A stretch of 64,000 bases of DNA from the NCBI RefSeq assembly GCF_900167075.1, contig NZ_FUWH01000006.1:62001-126000 (forward strand), in the 5' to 3' direction. The notes beneath the pieces were generated by a model. That model was not told the DNA's origin and searched no databases. It was given only the letters and a program-made list of their open reading frames with translations. Source of the DNA: Sediminibacterium ginsengisoli (lineage in GTDB: Bacteria; Bacteroidota; Bacteroidia; Chitinophagales; Chitinophagaceae). Made by a program: the position numbers and the translations under genes. Positions 34,779 through 43,203 of this stretch are shown here, one piece after another; position 1 is the stretch's first letter; every line of letters starts with the position of its first letter.

Positions 34779-35516
34779 ATGTACAACAAGACCAATGCAG
34801 AAAATGCCAGGAAAGACCGTCGTGACGATCATACCGGACAGCAACAGAATGGCAAGGTACTGCCGGCCGTAGCACCTGCACAGGCAAAATCAGAAACAGT
34901 GCAGCGGGTGGAAGAAGACGAACCGGTACAGGACAGGTTTGAAACCGTTCAGAAAATGGATGAGGATGAAGCATTGCAGGGTAAGTTCGAAACCGTTCAG
35001 AAGATGGATGAGGATGAAGCTTTGCAGGGTAAGTTCGAAACGGTTCAGAAGATGGATGAGGATGAAGCTTTGCAGGGCAAATTCGAAGCGATCCAGAAAA
35101 TGGATGAGGATGAGCCTTTACAGGGAAAGTTCGGAACGATACAGCGTGAAAAAGATACACAGTCAACCAACAATACCGGCATGCCGGACAATCTCAAATC
35201 TGGTATTGAAAACATGTCGGGCTATTCAATGGATGATGTGAAAGTGCATTATAATTCTCCGAAACCGGCTGCTATCCAGGCGCATGCCTATGCACAGGGA
35301 ACAGATATTCATGTTGCATCCGGACAGGAGAAACACCTGGCACATGAAGCCTGGCATGTAGTACAGCAAAAACAGGGACGGGTAAAGCCTACCATGCAGA
35401 TGAAAGGAACAGTGCCAGTGAACGATGATGCCGGTCTGGAACACGAAGCCGATGTGATGGGTGCAAAAGCTTTACAGCAATACAGCATTCAGCGGAAAAA
35501 AAAACTGATCCCGTAA
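34779..35516 (+). CDS. DUF4157 eCIS-associated protein, N-terminal part of a frame-split gene
   Basis: A 245-residue protein. Residues 1-38 are polar and end in [11 protein letters not shown]. Residues 39-118 are five 16-residue acidic repeats (consensus [16 protein letters not shown]) plus a partial sixth. Residues about 130-225 are the DUF4157 domain: [49 protein letters not shown] (a metallopeptidase-like HExxH near 188-192), [12 protein letters not shown]4157 proteins accompany extracellular contractile injection systems, often as fusions to toxins. The frame ends at 35514-35516 just after a run of nine A at 35496-35504; the -1 frame continues for about 357 residues. No Shine-Dalgarno precedes ATG 34779. 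Confidence 0.85.
   Translation: MYNKTNAENARKDRRDDHTGQQQNGKVLPAVAPAQAKSETVQRVEEDEPVQDRFETVQKMDEDEALQGKFETVQKMDEDEALQGKFETVQKMDEDEALQGKFEAIQKMDEDEPLQGKFGTIQREKDTQSTNNTGMPDNLKSGIENMSGYSMDDVKVHYNSPKPAAIQAHAYAQGTDIHVASGQEKHLAHEAWHVVQQKQGRVKPTMQMKGTVPVNDDAGLEHEADVMGAKALQQYSIQRKKKLIP
34893..35150 (+). repeat. 48-bp in-frame tandem repeats (five full copies plus a partial)
   Basis: Copies start at 34893, 34941, 34989, 35037 and 35085, with a partial at 35133. The central copies differ at only a few positions; the first and last are more diverged. Each encodes 16 residues of an acidic linker. The copies adjoin without spacers, so this is not a CRISPR array. Confidence 0.95.
35496..35504 (+). other. 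A9 tract where the reading frame changes by -1
   Basis: Nine A read AAA AAA AAA in the DUF4157 frame. Moving one base back here gives an open frame through to the stop at 36577, joining the DUF4157 domain to the Gly-rich C-terminal half. Homopolymer length variation, transcriptional slippage, ribosomal frameshifting or a sequencing error could each explain it. Confidence 0.75.
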
Positions 35517-35620
35517 GTATTTCTTCAAACCTGGCACCTGTACAGGGTGGTTTCTGGGATAAAACAAAAAACTTCTTCGGAAAAGCAGGCGATGCAGTTG
35601 CTTCCGCTCCCGGTAAAGCA

Positions 35621-36577
35621 ATGGCCGTGAAAGGTGAAGCACAGAATACCGATCGGCTGAATACGCTCACAGGCAGTGTATTGCCGGCAGCATCTGCAGG
35701 CGGTGCCCTTAAAGGCGCAATCAAGGCAATCCAGGATAATAAGGTAGACACAGGCCCTTCCGCACTCGGCGGCTCTGTAGGTGTAATAGGAGGAGCTGTT
35801 CCAACGATTACCGGAACAATGGACCTTGCCAAGGGAATTGCAACAAAAGATACAAGAAGAGCCCTGAACGGCGGAATGGACCTGGTGCAGGGCGGACTCG
35901 GTATTGCCGGTGGCGCTGCTTCCATTGCAGGAAGTGCAGCCGTTCCGGGTATTGGTCTGGCATCAGCGGCAGTAGATACTGCAAGAAATGCAGGTAACGC
36001 TGTTTACACGGATTCACAGAAGAAAAAACTGGAAACCCAATTTTCCCGGATCGCATCTGTTGGCCCTGGCGATGTAACCCTGAGCGAACTTGGCAAGGAA
36101 GGATATAAAGATAAAAGCATGCTGGAACAATACCAGATGCTGCAGATCGCAAAACGCGCAGCAGTTGTGCGTGAAAAACAAAGGAACCGTGCCATTGTGA
36201 ATGCTGTGGCTTCAGGTGTGGAAACCGCCGGACATGCAACCGTGGTAGGAGCAGGTGCAACAGGTGTTGGTGCCGCAGTAGGTGCCGGTCTTGTTGCAGG
36301 TGGTAAAGGCATCAAAGCCGGAGCAGGTTTAACCAGATATATCAAGCAGACCGGGAAAGACAAAGGCTGGTGGGGCAAGGGGGCAAATTCAGCTGATACC
36401 TCTGCAGGCAAATCGCACGACGCCATGACCTTCATTGCGCATGCCCGTCAGAATTACCAGAACGAAGAAGTACAGGAATCACTGGCTGCCATGGGGGCTA
36501 ATGAAGAACAGATGGCATTGTTCAGACAGGATAAACTACCCGTTGATCAACTTTATGCATTGTACAGAAAACGCTAG
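35621..36577 (+). CDS. Gly/Ala-rich C-terminal half of the frame-split DUF4157 protein (possible effector)
   Basis: ATG 35621 opens 318 residues, but the frame is open without a stop from before 35500 and reads ISSNLAPVQGGFWDKTKN then FFGKAGDAVASAPGKAMAV. No RBS precedes 35621, so this is more likely the C-terminal part of one roughly 599-residue protein than a separate gene. It has three Gly/Ala-rich hydrophobic stretches (GGSVGVIGGAVPTITG; GLGIAGGAASIAGSAAVPGIG; TVVGAGATGVGAAVGAGLV) that resemble glycine-zipper membrane segments, then a charged tail. No enzymatic motif is recognised. A membrane-inserting cargo is a possibility, not shown. Confidence 0.65.
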   Translation: MAVKGEAQNTDRLNTLTGSVLPAASAGGALKGAIKAIQDNKVDTGPSALGGSVGVIGGAVPTITGTMDLAKGIATKDTRRALNGGMDLVQGGLGIAGGAASIAGSAAVPGIGLASAAVDTARNAGNAVYTDSQKKKLETQFSRIASVGPGDVTLSELGKEGYKDKSMLEQYQMLQIAKRAAVVREKQRNRAIVNAVASGVETAGHATVVGAGATGVGAAVGAGLVAGGKGIKAGAGLTRYIKQTGKDKGWWGKGANSADTSAGKSHDAMTFIAHARQNYQNEEVQESLAAMGANEEQMALFRQDKLPVDQLYALYRKR

Positions 36578-36606
36578 GCTAACCACCTGCAGCTAAGTAT
36601 ATATTA

Positions 36607-36909
36607 ATGGATATCGAAAAGAATACCTCATACAATAACAATTCCAAAAGCACAACAGCGGCTGCACATGAAACGGGTACGCATGCACAGTCCATGCCAG
36701 CTGTTCCTGCCGTACAGGCCAAAAGTAAATTTGCAAAAGGAGGGGGCAAGCCTGCCGACAAGAAACCTCTCGACCAGGATGGAATTGCCGATATGGTAAA
36801 AGCCGTCACCACACAACGCAAAACCGACAGTGCTTTTGTACCGGCAGTACAACCGGGAGAAGATACTGCTCAATACTCCATGCAGGCATTTAATCCGAAG
36901 CAGGTTTAA
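36607..36909 (+). CDS. Small eCIS-cluster protein sharing the cargo motif (100 aa)
   Basis: A 100-residue, low-complexity polar protein, Asn/Ser/Thr-rich at the start. It has MPAVPAVQAKS at residues 30-40, matching [11 protein letters not shown] of the DUF4157 protein at almost the same distance from its start. The rest (GGGKPADKKPLDQDGIADMV, TTQRKTDSAFVPAVQPGED) has no known fold. The DNA before its ATG (AAGTATATATTAATGG) is nearly the same as that at 34728-34741 upstream of the DUF4157 gene. It is probably a small cargo or accessory protein; the role is inference. It is convergent with the methyltransferase gene. Confidence 0.65.
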   Translation: MDIEKNTSYNNNSKSTTAAAHETGTHAQSMPAVPAVQAKSKFAKGGGKPADKKPLDQDGIADMVKAVTTQRKTDSAFVPAVQPGEDTAQYSMQAFNPKQV

Positions 36910-36920
36910 TTACACAGCAC

Positions 36921-37523
36921 TCAGTGATACATAAAGATGGTGTAATCATTTTCCCTGTAGTTATTACGGAAAACAACATTTGCAGATAGCCGTTTACAGT
37001 ATTCTGTGATGAACTCCGGCTTGTAGGATACGATCAGCCCATCCGGTGGCCACGCATAACTCAGCAGGTTAAAGCCAAATCCTCTCCGGCAGTTATTATA
37101 TAATTTCTCAATCATGCGCAACACGAACAACGGGTCTGTATTGTAATAATTCAATGCGCCGGATAAAAGTATATAATCTGTAACAGGCAATTCAGCCTGC
37201 TCAAAATCGCCCTGGAAAAAAAGTGTTTCGGGAAGATGACTGTATTTCTGAATAGCAATATTCAGCAGATCTGGAATCTGTTCTACGCCAAAATAACGAA
37301 GATGCGGATAGCGTTCGCCGAGATAGGCGCGGAGATCGCCATGGCCGCAACCCACATCCAGCACGGAATGATGGTTAAGATCGGCAATGTCTGCCAGCAC
37401 ACTGAAACGCACCTGTTGGCCTTCGTAATCTTCCCAGCCTAGTGCGCCCACATGATCCTGGCCATACAGCCTGATCTGCTCTTTATGAAACCTGAATATG
37501 CCGGCGGTATCGGTTAATGCCAT
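36921..37523 (-). CDS. Class I SAM-dependent methyltransferase
   Basis: A 200-residue methyltransferase. The SAM-binding motif I is HHSVLDVGCGHGDLRAYLGE (about 50-68), followed by YFGVEQIPDLL, DYILLSGALNYYNTD and FGFNLLSYAW. It resembles small trans-aconitate or Methyltransf_25-type enzymes. The substrate is unknown. It lies inside the injection-system region on the opposite strand to the particle genes, in line with the GH18-like gene (24 bases apart), so the two may form an operon. ATG 37523 fits. Confidence 0.82.
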   Translation of the reverse strand: MALTDTAGIFRFHKEQIRLYGQDHVGALGWEDYEGQQVRFSVLADIADLNHHSVLDVGCGHGDLRAYLGERYPHLRYFGVEQIPDLLNIAIQKYSHLPETLFFQGDFEQAELPVTDYILLSGALNYYNTDPLFVLRMIEKLYNNCRRGFGFNLLSYAWPPDGLIVSYKPEFITEYCKRLSANVVFRNNYRENDYTIFMYH

Positions 37524-37547
37524 GGTGTTATATTTTAAGCCGCGAGG

Positions 37548-39998
37548 TTAGGGAATATCGTTCCGTTTTAACAACGGCATGATCAGATAGCGTGTCAGTA
37601 ATAATCCCGCGATCATGCCTGCCAGGATGATTGCCATGAGCGTTGGTAATGGCATATTGATACAGGTGGTAGACGGATCTGTTACACAGGCTGTTGATGT
37701 GTCGATATCCGCGATCAGTGTATCTGCAGATTCGTCTGCAAGCGGCGTTGCCGCCGATACACCCGCAATTGTATCCGTTGCTGAAGTTTCGCCGATTATA
37801 ACTGCTGCCGGACTTTTAGCCGGCGTAGCACCGAATAATGGAATGGAATCGTTTGTAAACAGGTACGCAAAAAAGAAAAGAATAAAGAAGACTGCAACCA
37901 CTATGAGTGTGATCTCGCCATACTTTTTCCATTTCCATTCCACACTGTTCACTTTGATCTGGTAGATATAAATGCCGCCACAGATCAGACCCAGCAGTAA
38001 AAAGACAAGTGTCAGCAAGCCAAGGAAAGAAGTCAGTTCATGGTTGATATATTCGAACCTGCTGATGAATCTTTTATCGAGCGGCCTTTTTTTGTTGGCG
38101 TCGTTGATCAGTGAGTCAACGCGCAGATCTGCCAGGTATTGATACACTACATCACGGTAGGCAGGATCCTTGATGTCTTCAAAACAGATCTCACAAGGAT
38201 TTTTAAGGATATACCAGTATAATGCCATTTTACGTTTCAGCCTGTCGATGAACCCAAGATCCGCGGGTACATGTTTGATGAGCAGACTGTCTTTCTGAAA
38301 CACGGTATCGATCACGGCAAATTTATAAGCCAGCATGTCCCAGAGTTCTCCGAATCCTTTATCGTATCCAAGCGCATTCACGCTCACGCCGCCAAGTCCG
38401 TTCTCCAGAATATAATCGTATTTGCCTCCCAGCGATACTTCATCATCGTACCAGATGCTGCGTACCGGCACCTGCCTGCTGTTGAGAGAATCCATCACGG
38501 CATTACCACTCATCTCATCATAATAAACAGGCCAGTTATACCTGTTCCTGATCTCACTGTAGGTATTGTACTGTATAAAACGCGCATCGCCATTTTGGCC
38601 GATCTGCCATTTGGCTCCGGAATAGGGGAGCGATACGACCAGTTTTTCAGGTGCTACATCTTCATTGAGATAACGGGATATACTTGTCTCGATGGTGTAA
38701 TCTGCTTTTCCGCGTAACGGTGCAATCGGCCCTTTCGATGCCGGATCCAGTTTGGTGAAATCCACAATGAAATGATCTGCATAATTAGACAGGTAAGCAA
38801 GATCATATACTTTCCAGCGGTCATAAGCGGGAATGGTGATAAGCACTTTATAGGTGCTGTCCTGGACCTTCAGTACTTCCGAAAGGAATTTAATGAAAAC
38901 AGAAAAACGATCTCGTTCCTGTGAGGGAATATCAGTGAAGGAAATATTCACTCCTTTGGCACGGCGAAGTTTGAGCAGATAAATGGCGTTGTCTACAAAT
39001 TTTTTCTGACTCGCCTGGTTGCCGAGAAAACTTGCAACACTGGCCGGCTGTGAGATCGCAGCGGTGAAAATAACATTACATCCGGCTTTTTGTGCATCGG
39101 TGATCACCTGCGACTGATCCCAGCCATTCAGGTTTTTGATATCGCCTGTTTTGCCGTTAATGAAAAGTGCATTGTAGATAATGCTGTTCAGATAACCGAA
39201 TTTGTAATCATCATCATTGGTGCTGTTGTAATTATAGATACCGTATACTTCAGCTTTGTTCTTAATAGTGAGCCGGTAAGGTTTGATGATCCCTTTTGCC
39301 GTATCGGTGAGGTACTGAACTTCATTGGCACCGAAGCGAAGCTTGCGTAATGCTTTCAGCGCTTCTCTTTTTTTGGAATCTGATTTATCCTCATTCACTT
39401 TTTCAGAGATCAGCGGCAGCAGTTTATTGGTAAGGTCTTCGATGTCTTTGTCGGTCACCACTTTGCTTTCGGAAGGTTCGGGAGGTACAGTGTCCTGTGC
39501 AGCATTCGGTTTGTCGGCCGGAACATGTTTACCGGCATTCCTTATTTCAGTGATGATAGCGATCAATGTATCGTAATGCTGATTTTCACGCACTGATAAT
39601 TCATCGATCAACAATTTGATATTTTCAGAACTGGCAGCAATGGAATCGTTAACGCCAAGAGATTCGAATATCTCTAATACGCGTTTCTTTTCGCTTTCGC
39701 GTGCATTTTTCCTGAAGCGGAACATGTCCGCGATTTTTTTAAAAAGATTTCCATCCACTTTTGGCGGCACCGCTTTCTTAGCTGCATCGGTTGCAGCTTT
39801 TTTTGCAGCGTCGGCTGTTTTTTTAGCAGCTTCGGCAGCAGCTTTGGGAAGAGTGTCTGTGATGTATAAAGATGGAGCGGTATTGTACAGATACATAACA
39901 CGCATATTCCTGTCGGAAGAAAATGCGCGGGTTGTGCCGGCCAGCACGAAATACACGGCCATGAAAAGTAACAGTAAGCTTTGGTGGAGCCTTTTCAT
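37548..39998 (-). CDS. Membrane-anchored glycoside hydrolase 18-like protein, active-site motif degenerate
   Basis: An 816-residue protein. A signal peptide (MKRLHQSLLLLFMAVYFVLAGTTRA) is followed by a Lys/Ala-rich helix (about 50-78), a helical region, and from about 250 to 590 a GH18-like TIM barrel: GWDQSQVITDAQKAGCNVIFTA, KGVNISFTDIP, YKVLITIPAYDRWK, HFIVDFTKLDP, KLVVSLPYSG. At the position of the GH18 DxxDxDxE motif, only GVNISFTD is present, so the catalytic Asp/Glu pattern is incomplete. Three hydrophobic helices lie in the last 150 residues. It may bind rather than cut cell-wall glycans. Its place in the eCIS cluster hints at a role at the envelope. Confidence 0.75.
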   Translation of the reverse strand: MKRLHQSLLLLFMAVYFVLAGTTRAFSSDRNMRVMYLYNTAPSLYITDTLPKAAAEAAKKTADAAKKAATDAAKKAVPPKVDGNLFKKIADMFRFRKNARESEKKRVLEIFESLGVNDSIAASSENIKLLIDELSVRENQHYDTLIAIITEIRNAGKHVPADKPNAAQDTVPPEPSESKVVTDKDIEDLTNKLLPLISEKVNEDKSDSKKREALKALRKLRFGANEVQYLTDTAKGIIKPYRLTIKNKAEVYGIYNYNSTNDDDYKFGYLNSIIYNALFINGKTGDIKNLNGWDQSQVITDAQKAGCNVIFTAAISQPASVASFLGNQASQKKFVDNAIYLLKLRRAKGVNISFTDIPSQERDRFSVFIKFLSEVLKVQDSTYKVLITIPAYDRWKVYDLAYLSNYADHFIVDFTKLDPASKGPIAPLRGKADYTIETSISRYLNEDVAPEKLVVSLPYSGAKWQIGQNGDARFIQYNTYSEIRNRYNWPVYYDEMSGNAVMDSLNSRQVPVRSIWYDDEVSLGGKYDYILENGLGGVSVNALGYDKGFGELWDMLAYKFAVIDTVFQKDSLLIKHVPADLGFIDRLKRKMALYWYILKNPCEICFEDIKDPAYRDVVYQYLADLRVDSLINDANKKRPLDKRFISRFEYINHELTSFLGLLTLVFLLLGLICGGIYIYQIKVNSVEWKWKKYGEITLIVVAVFFILFFFAYLFTNDSIPLFGATPAKSPAAVIIGETSATDTIAGVSAATPLADESADTLIADIDTSTACVTDPSTTCINMPLPTLMAIILAGMIAGLLLTRYLIMPLLKRNDIP

Positions 39999-40142
39999 AA
40001 CAAGGCTCTAAAAATATCATTTTATTTAATCCCTTGTATTGTTTTTTTTATATGTTTTATTCCGCTTTTTATTTATTTTGTTGGCCGCTGCCGGTTTGAA
40101 CACTTCACCCCGGATCGCCTTACTACTCAAATTATAACTGTT

Positions 40143-40715
40143 ATGATCTATGAAGCGATGAGCTGTATTGCGGATGAGCTCAATGAATATTTCCGTGCCC
40201 GGCTTAAGATCGCTGAAGACCTTGTGATATTGTCGGGCATTGTGAACCAGGATGGAACGGTTGCCATACAAGGCGAGAACAAGGTATTACTTACACTGAT
40301 CAATATTGAAAAGGAGCCGAGTGTAAAAAGTAATGCTTTTGCCGGCGGCGCAAGAACGCTCGTGAATATGCCAACATCTATGAGCGTGAACATTTATGTG
40401 CTGTTCTCTTCGTATTTCAGTGCCGGTAATTACCCTGAAGCATTGAGGTTCACATCTTTCATTATGGCGTTCCTGCAGGAAAAACCTGTATTCAGTTCTG
40501 CCAATACACCGAGGCTCAATGCGGGAATTGAAAAACTGACATTCGAAATGGAAAGTCTCGGGTCTGAAAAGCTGAACAACGTGTGGGCTACGCTCGGAGC
40601 TAAATACATGCCTTCTGTTCTTTACAAGATCAGGATGTTAACATTCGACAGTTCTGTCATCCGCGAATACAGACCTCGCATTTCCGGTTCTGAAAGAGAC
40701 AGCGAACCGGTGTAG
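40143..40715 (+). CDS. DUF4255 / Pvc16 N-terminal-like tube-cap (terminator) protein of the eCIS
   Basis: A 190-residue protein. MIYEAMSCIADELNEYFRARL, IVNQDGTVAIQGENKVLLTLINIEKEP, LVNMPTSMSVNIYVLFSSYFS, YPEALRFTSFIMAFLQEKPVF and GAKYMPSVLYKIRMLTFD are the DUF4255 signature, the fold of the N-terminal part of Pvc16/Afp16 that caps the tube and sheath at the far end from the baseplate. ATG 40143 matches homolog starts; the open frame extends upstream without similarity. In PVC/AFP loci the cap gene is last; here it comes first. It opens the co-directional particle gene run. Confidence 0.87.
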   Translation: MIYEAMSCIADELNEYFRARLKIAEDLVILSGIVNQDGTVAIQGENKVLLTLINIEKEPSVKSNAFAGGARTLVNMPTSMSVNIYVLFSSYFSAGNYPEALRFTSFIMAFLQEKPVFSSANTPRLNAGIEKLTFEMESLGSEKLNNVWATLGAKYMPSVLYKIRMLTFDSSVIREYRPRISGSERDSEPV

Positions 40716-40782
40716 TGCATTTTATTTAGTGCAGAACTGATTAAAAAATGAAGTTTTCTGAATAACAACCGTTAACGATAGT

Positions 40783-41625
40783 ATGAACAGCCGTTTTGAA
40801 AGTTTATTCTCCGTACAGTTCGCACATGATTATACAGGTGGCGAATACCATGCCTTCAGTTTTTCTCCCACACCTGAAACCTCACGCGACCTGCAGCGCA
40901 TGGGCCTGGTATTCAAAGCGAGACGTGATGGATTCTCTGTTGTATATGATACCATTTTTGCCGGCGACAAAAGAGAGAAGCTTGCATTGCTGAAAGAAGA
41001 TCTTGTGCTGGTATTGAATATCGCAAATGCAGATCCCGACTTTTATATATATACAGCTGGCCTTGATGGCGACCCGGGAAAAATACCCGGTCGCTCATTG
41101 TTTTGTTTTACCAACGAAGCTGCTGCAGGAGAATCACCGCGTCATCAATTGCATGAGCAAGACTTTGTTTCTGAAAGAGATATCATTACACTGGAAGATT
41201 ATCCGGAAACTTTTTTTGTGAAACCATTTGGTCAGTGCAGGATCAGAATGCACGAAGAACTGGCCGGACAGTTTGTTGTCCGTTTCGCCGCAAAGTCAAC
41301 GTACTGGCGCTATTTGCTTGTAAGCGAACATCTTAAAGAACTTGATAGTCCTGCTGTTATTAATAAAGATACAGGTGAAGTTTTCGCAGGGCCTGAAATC
41401 ATTACACTTCCTGATCAGCGTAGTGCGATCGCGTTCAGATCTGTTCAACCGATCATACTTACTTCAAAACCAAACAGATCATTTCAGCTTGTTGCAAATT
41501 ACGATGCAGCAACCGGCAGATATCGCGTGGTGAAAAACCTTTTACCAAACCCTTTGCCAGGTGCTATTTCAGCAGTCGCATCAAGTGAAGATGAAAAATT
41601 AATTTTTTCTGAAATATTCTTATAA
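40783..41625 (+). CDS. Uncharacterised eCIS-cluster protein between cap and sheath (280 aa)
   Basis: A 280-residue soluble protein, no signal peptide or membrane helix, that I cannot assign to a known fold. It reads as beta-rich: FESLFSVQFAHDYTGGEYHAFSFSPTPETSRDL, GLVFKARRDGFSVVYDT, DPDFYIYTAGLDGDPG, TFFVKPFGQCRIRMHEELAGQFVVRFAAKSTYWRYLLVS. The final third includes TLPDQRSAIAFRSVQPIILTSKP. It sits 67 bases after the cap gene and 42 before the sheath, so it is likely a structural or assembly part specific to Bacteroidota-type particles. Confidence 0.75.
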   Translation: MNSRFESLFSVQFAHDYTGGEYHAFSFSPTPETSRDLQRMGLVFKARRDGFSVVYDTIFAGDKREKLALLKEDLVLVLNIANADPDFYIYTAGLDGDPGKIPGRSLFCFTNEAAAGESPRHQLHEQDFVSERDIITLEDYPETFFVKPFGQCRIRMHEELAGQFVVRFAAKSTYWRYLLVSEHLKELDSPAVINKDTGEVFAGPEIITLPDQRSAIAFRSVQPIILTSKPNRSFQLVANYDAATGRYRVVKNLLPNPLPGAISAVASSEDEKLIFSEIFL

Positions 41626-41667
41626 TAATTTTTTGTCATTATATTGAGCGACAAAACAACCAAAGCT

Positions 41668-43158
41668 ATGGCTGCAACACTAATGACACCTGGCGTTTAC
41701 ATTGAAGAAAAAAACGCCTTCCCCGGCTCGGCAGTTGCTGTAGAAACTGCAGTGCCCGTTTTCATCGGTTACACCGAGAAAGCAGAACGTAACGGTAAAT
41801 CTCTCCGTTATAAGCCGACAAGAATTACTTCGTTTGCGGAGTATATTGAAATGTTCGGTGCAGGTTTTCATCCAAAGTTTAAAATTGCCGATGCTCCCGC
41901 AGGTACAAAAGAAGAAACCTTTGTACTGAACGGCGCAGAGAAGCTTGTGCAGATCAATGACAACAACACATTGTATTTCTACAACGCCATCAGGTTATTC
42001 TATTCAAACGGCGGAGCTGCTGCATACATCCTTTCAGTAGGTACGTATGCAGGGAAGGACAGCCTCGAAATCCAGATGGATGATTTCTCCGGTAATGATG
42101 TGGATGTTTTTACAATTCTTGAAAAAGAGCAGGAACCAACCCTGGTAGTGATCCCTGATGTTGCAGCTAAACCGGATCTCGCTATTCAGCTTTATATAAA
42201 AGTATTACAGCATTGTGCTAAAACACAAAGCCGTTTCGGAATCTTCGATGTACAGCAGGATAATTCACGTCCGGCTGCTGAAGATATATCTGCGTTCCGC
42301 GATGGCATCGGCACTAATTTCCTGAACTATGGCGCGGCCTACTATCCATGGCTGAAGTCAGCTGTTGTTCAACCTTCAGAACTTGATTTCACTGCACTGG
42401 ATGCGTCGGTGGATTTAGGCGCGTTGCTGCCCGAAGAAGCGGCCAAGCAGGTTGTAACAAATATGAAAGCACTTTCTCCCGAACAGCTGGCAGCTTCCAG
42501 AACAAATGTTCACCAGTCGCTGAAAGCATCCAGTTCTACTTATGTACATGTACTGGAAGAGATAAGGGCTAAACTGAATCTCCTGCCGCCAAGTGCAGCT
42601 ATGGCAGGTATCTATTCAATGGTAGATGCATCAAGAGGTGTATGGAAGGCGCCGGCTAACGTTTCTGTTAGTATGGTGAATGCACCTTCTGTTAATATTT
42701 CCAGCGAGCAGCAGCAGCAAATGAACGTTGATGTGATCGGCGGAAAATCAATCAATGTGATCAGGCCTTTCCCTGGTATCGGTACACTCGTTTGGGGTGC
42801 ACGTACACTGGATGGGAACAGTCAGGACTGGCGTTATATCAACGTGAGGAGAACGCTGATCATGATCGAGCAGTCTCTGAAGCTGGCAACACGTGCTTAT
42901 GTGTTCGAGCCGAATGATGCAGGTACATGGGTAACCATCACCAGTATGATCAACAACTTCCTGTTCAATTTATGGAAACAGGGTGCACTGGCCGGAGCAG
43001 CTCCCGAGCAGGCTTACAGCGTACAACTTGGTCTGGGTACTACCATGACGCCAAACGATATTCTCGATGGTATCATGCGTATCACCGTGAAAGTTGCCAT
43101 CGTAAGACCTGCTGAGTTCATCGTGATCACATTCCAGCAACAACAGCAACAATCATAA
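41668..43158 (+). CDS. Contractile sheath protein (phage tail sheath / Pvc2-4 family)
   Basis: A 496-residue sheath subunit. The N-terminus MTPGVYIEEKNAFPGSAVAVETAVPVFIGYT is the standard sheath opening. The C-terminal domain has INVRRTLIMIEQSLKLATRAYVFEPND, WVTITSMINNFLFNLWKQGAL and the interlocking strand MRITVKVAIVRPAEFIVITF, then a Gln-rich tail (QQQQQQS). Sheath contraction drives the tube into the target. Only one sheath gene is present, unlike the three of PVC/AFP. ATG 41668 is preferred over a TTG at 41644. It stands just before the tube genes. Confidence 0.95.
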   Translation: MAATLMTPGVYIEEKNAFPGSAVAVETAVPVFIGYTEKAERNGKSLRYKPTRITSFAEYIEMFGAGFHPKFKIADAPAGTKEETFVLNGAEKLVQINDNNTLYFYNAIRLFYSNGGAAAYILSVGTYAGKDSLEIQMDDFSGNDVDVFTILEKEQEPTLVVIPDVAAKPDLAIQLYIKVLQHCAKTQSRFGIFDVQQDNSRPAAEDISAFRDGIGTNFLNYGAAYYPWLKSAVVQPSELDFTALDASVDLGALLPEEAAKQVVTNMKALSPEQLAASRTNVHQSLKASSSTYVHVLEEIRAKLNLLPPSAAMAGIYSMVDASRGVWKAPANVSVSMVNAPSVNISSEQQQQMNVDVIGGKSINVIRPFPGIGTLVWGARTLDGNSQDWRYINVRRTLIMIEQSLKLATRAYVFEPNDAGTWVTITSMINNFLFNLWKQGALAGAAPEQAYSVQLGLGTTMTPNDILDGIMRITVKVAIVRPAEFIVITFQQQQQQS

Positions 43159-43203
43159 TAACAACAGCTCACAATCTTAACAAACTAACTTAAATAATAT
43201 TTT

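Noticed and set aside
34893-35150. CRISPR array
   Set aside because: The 48-bp units adjoin without spacers and are in frame inside a coding sequence.
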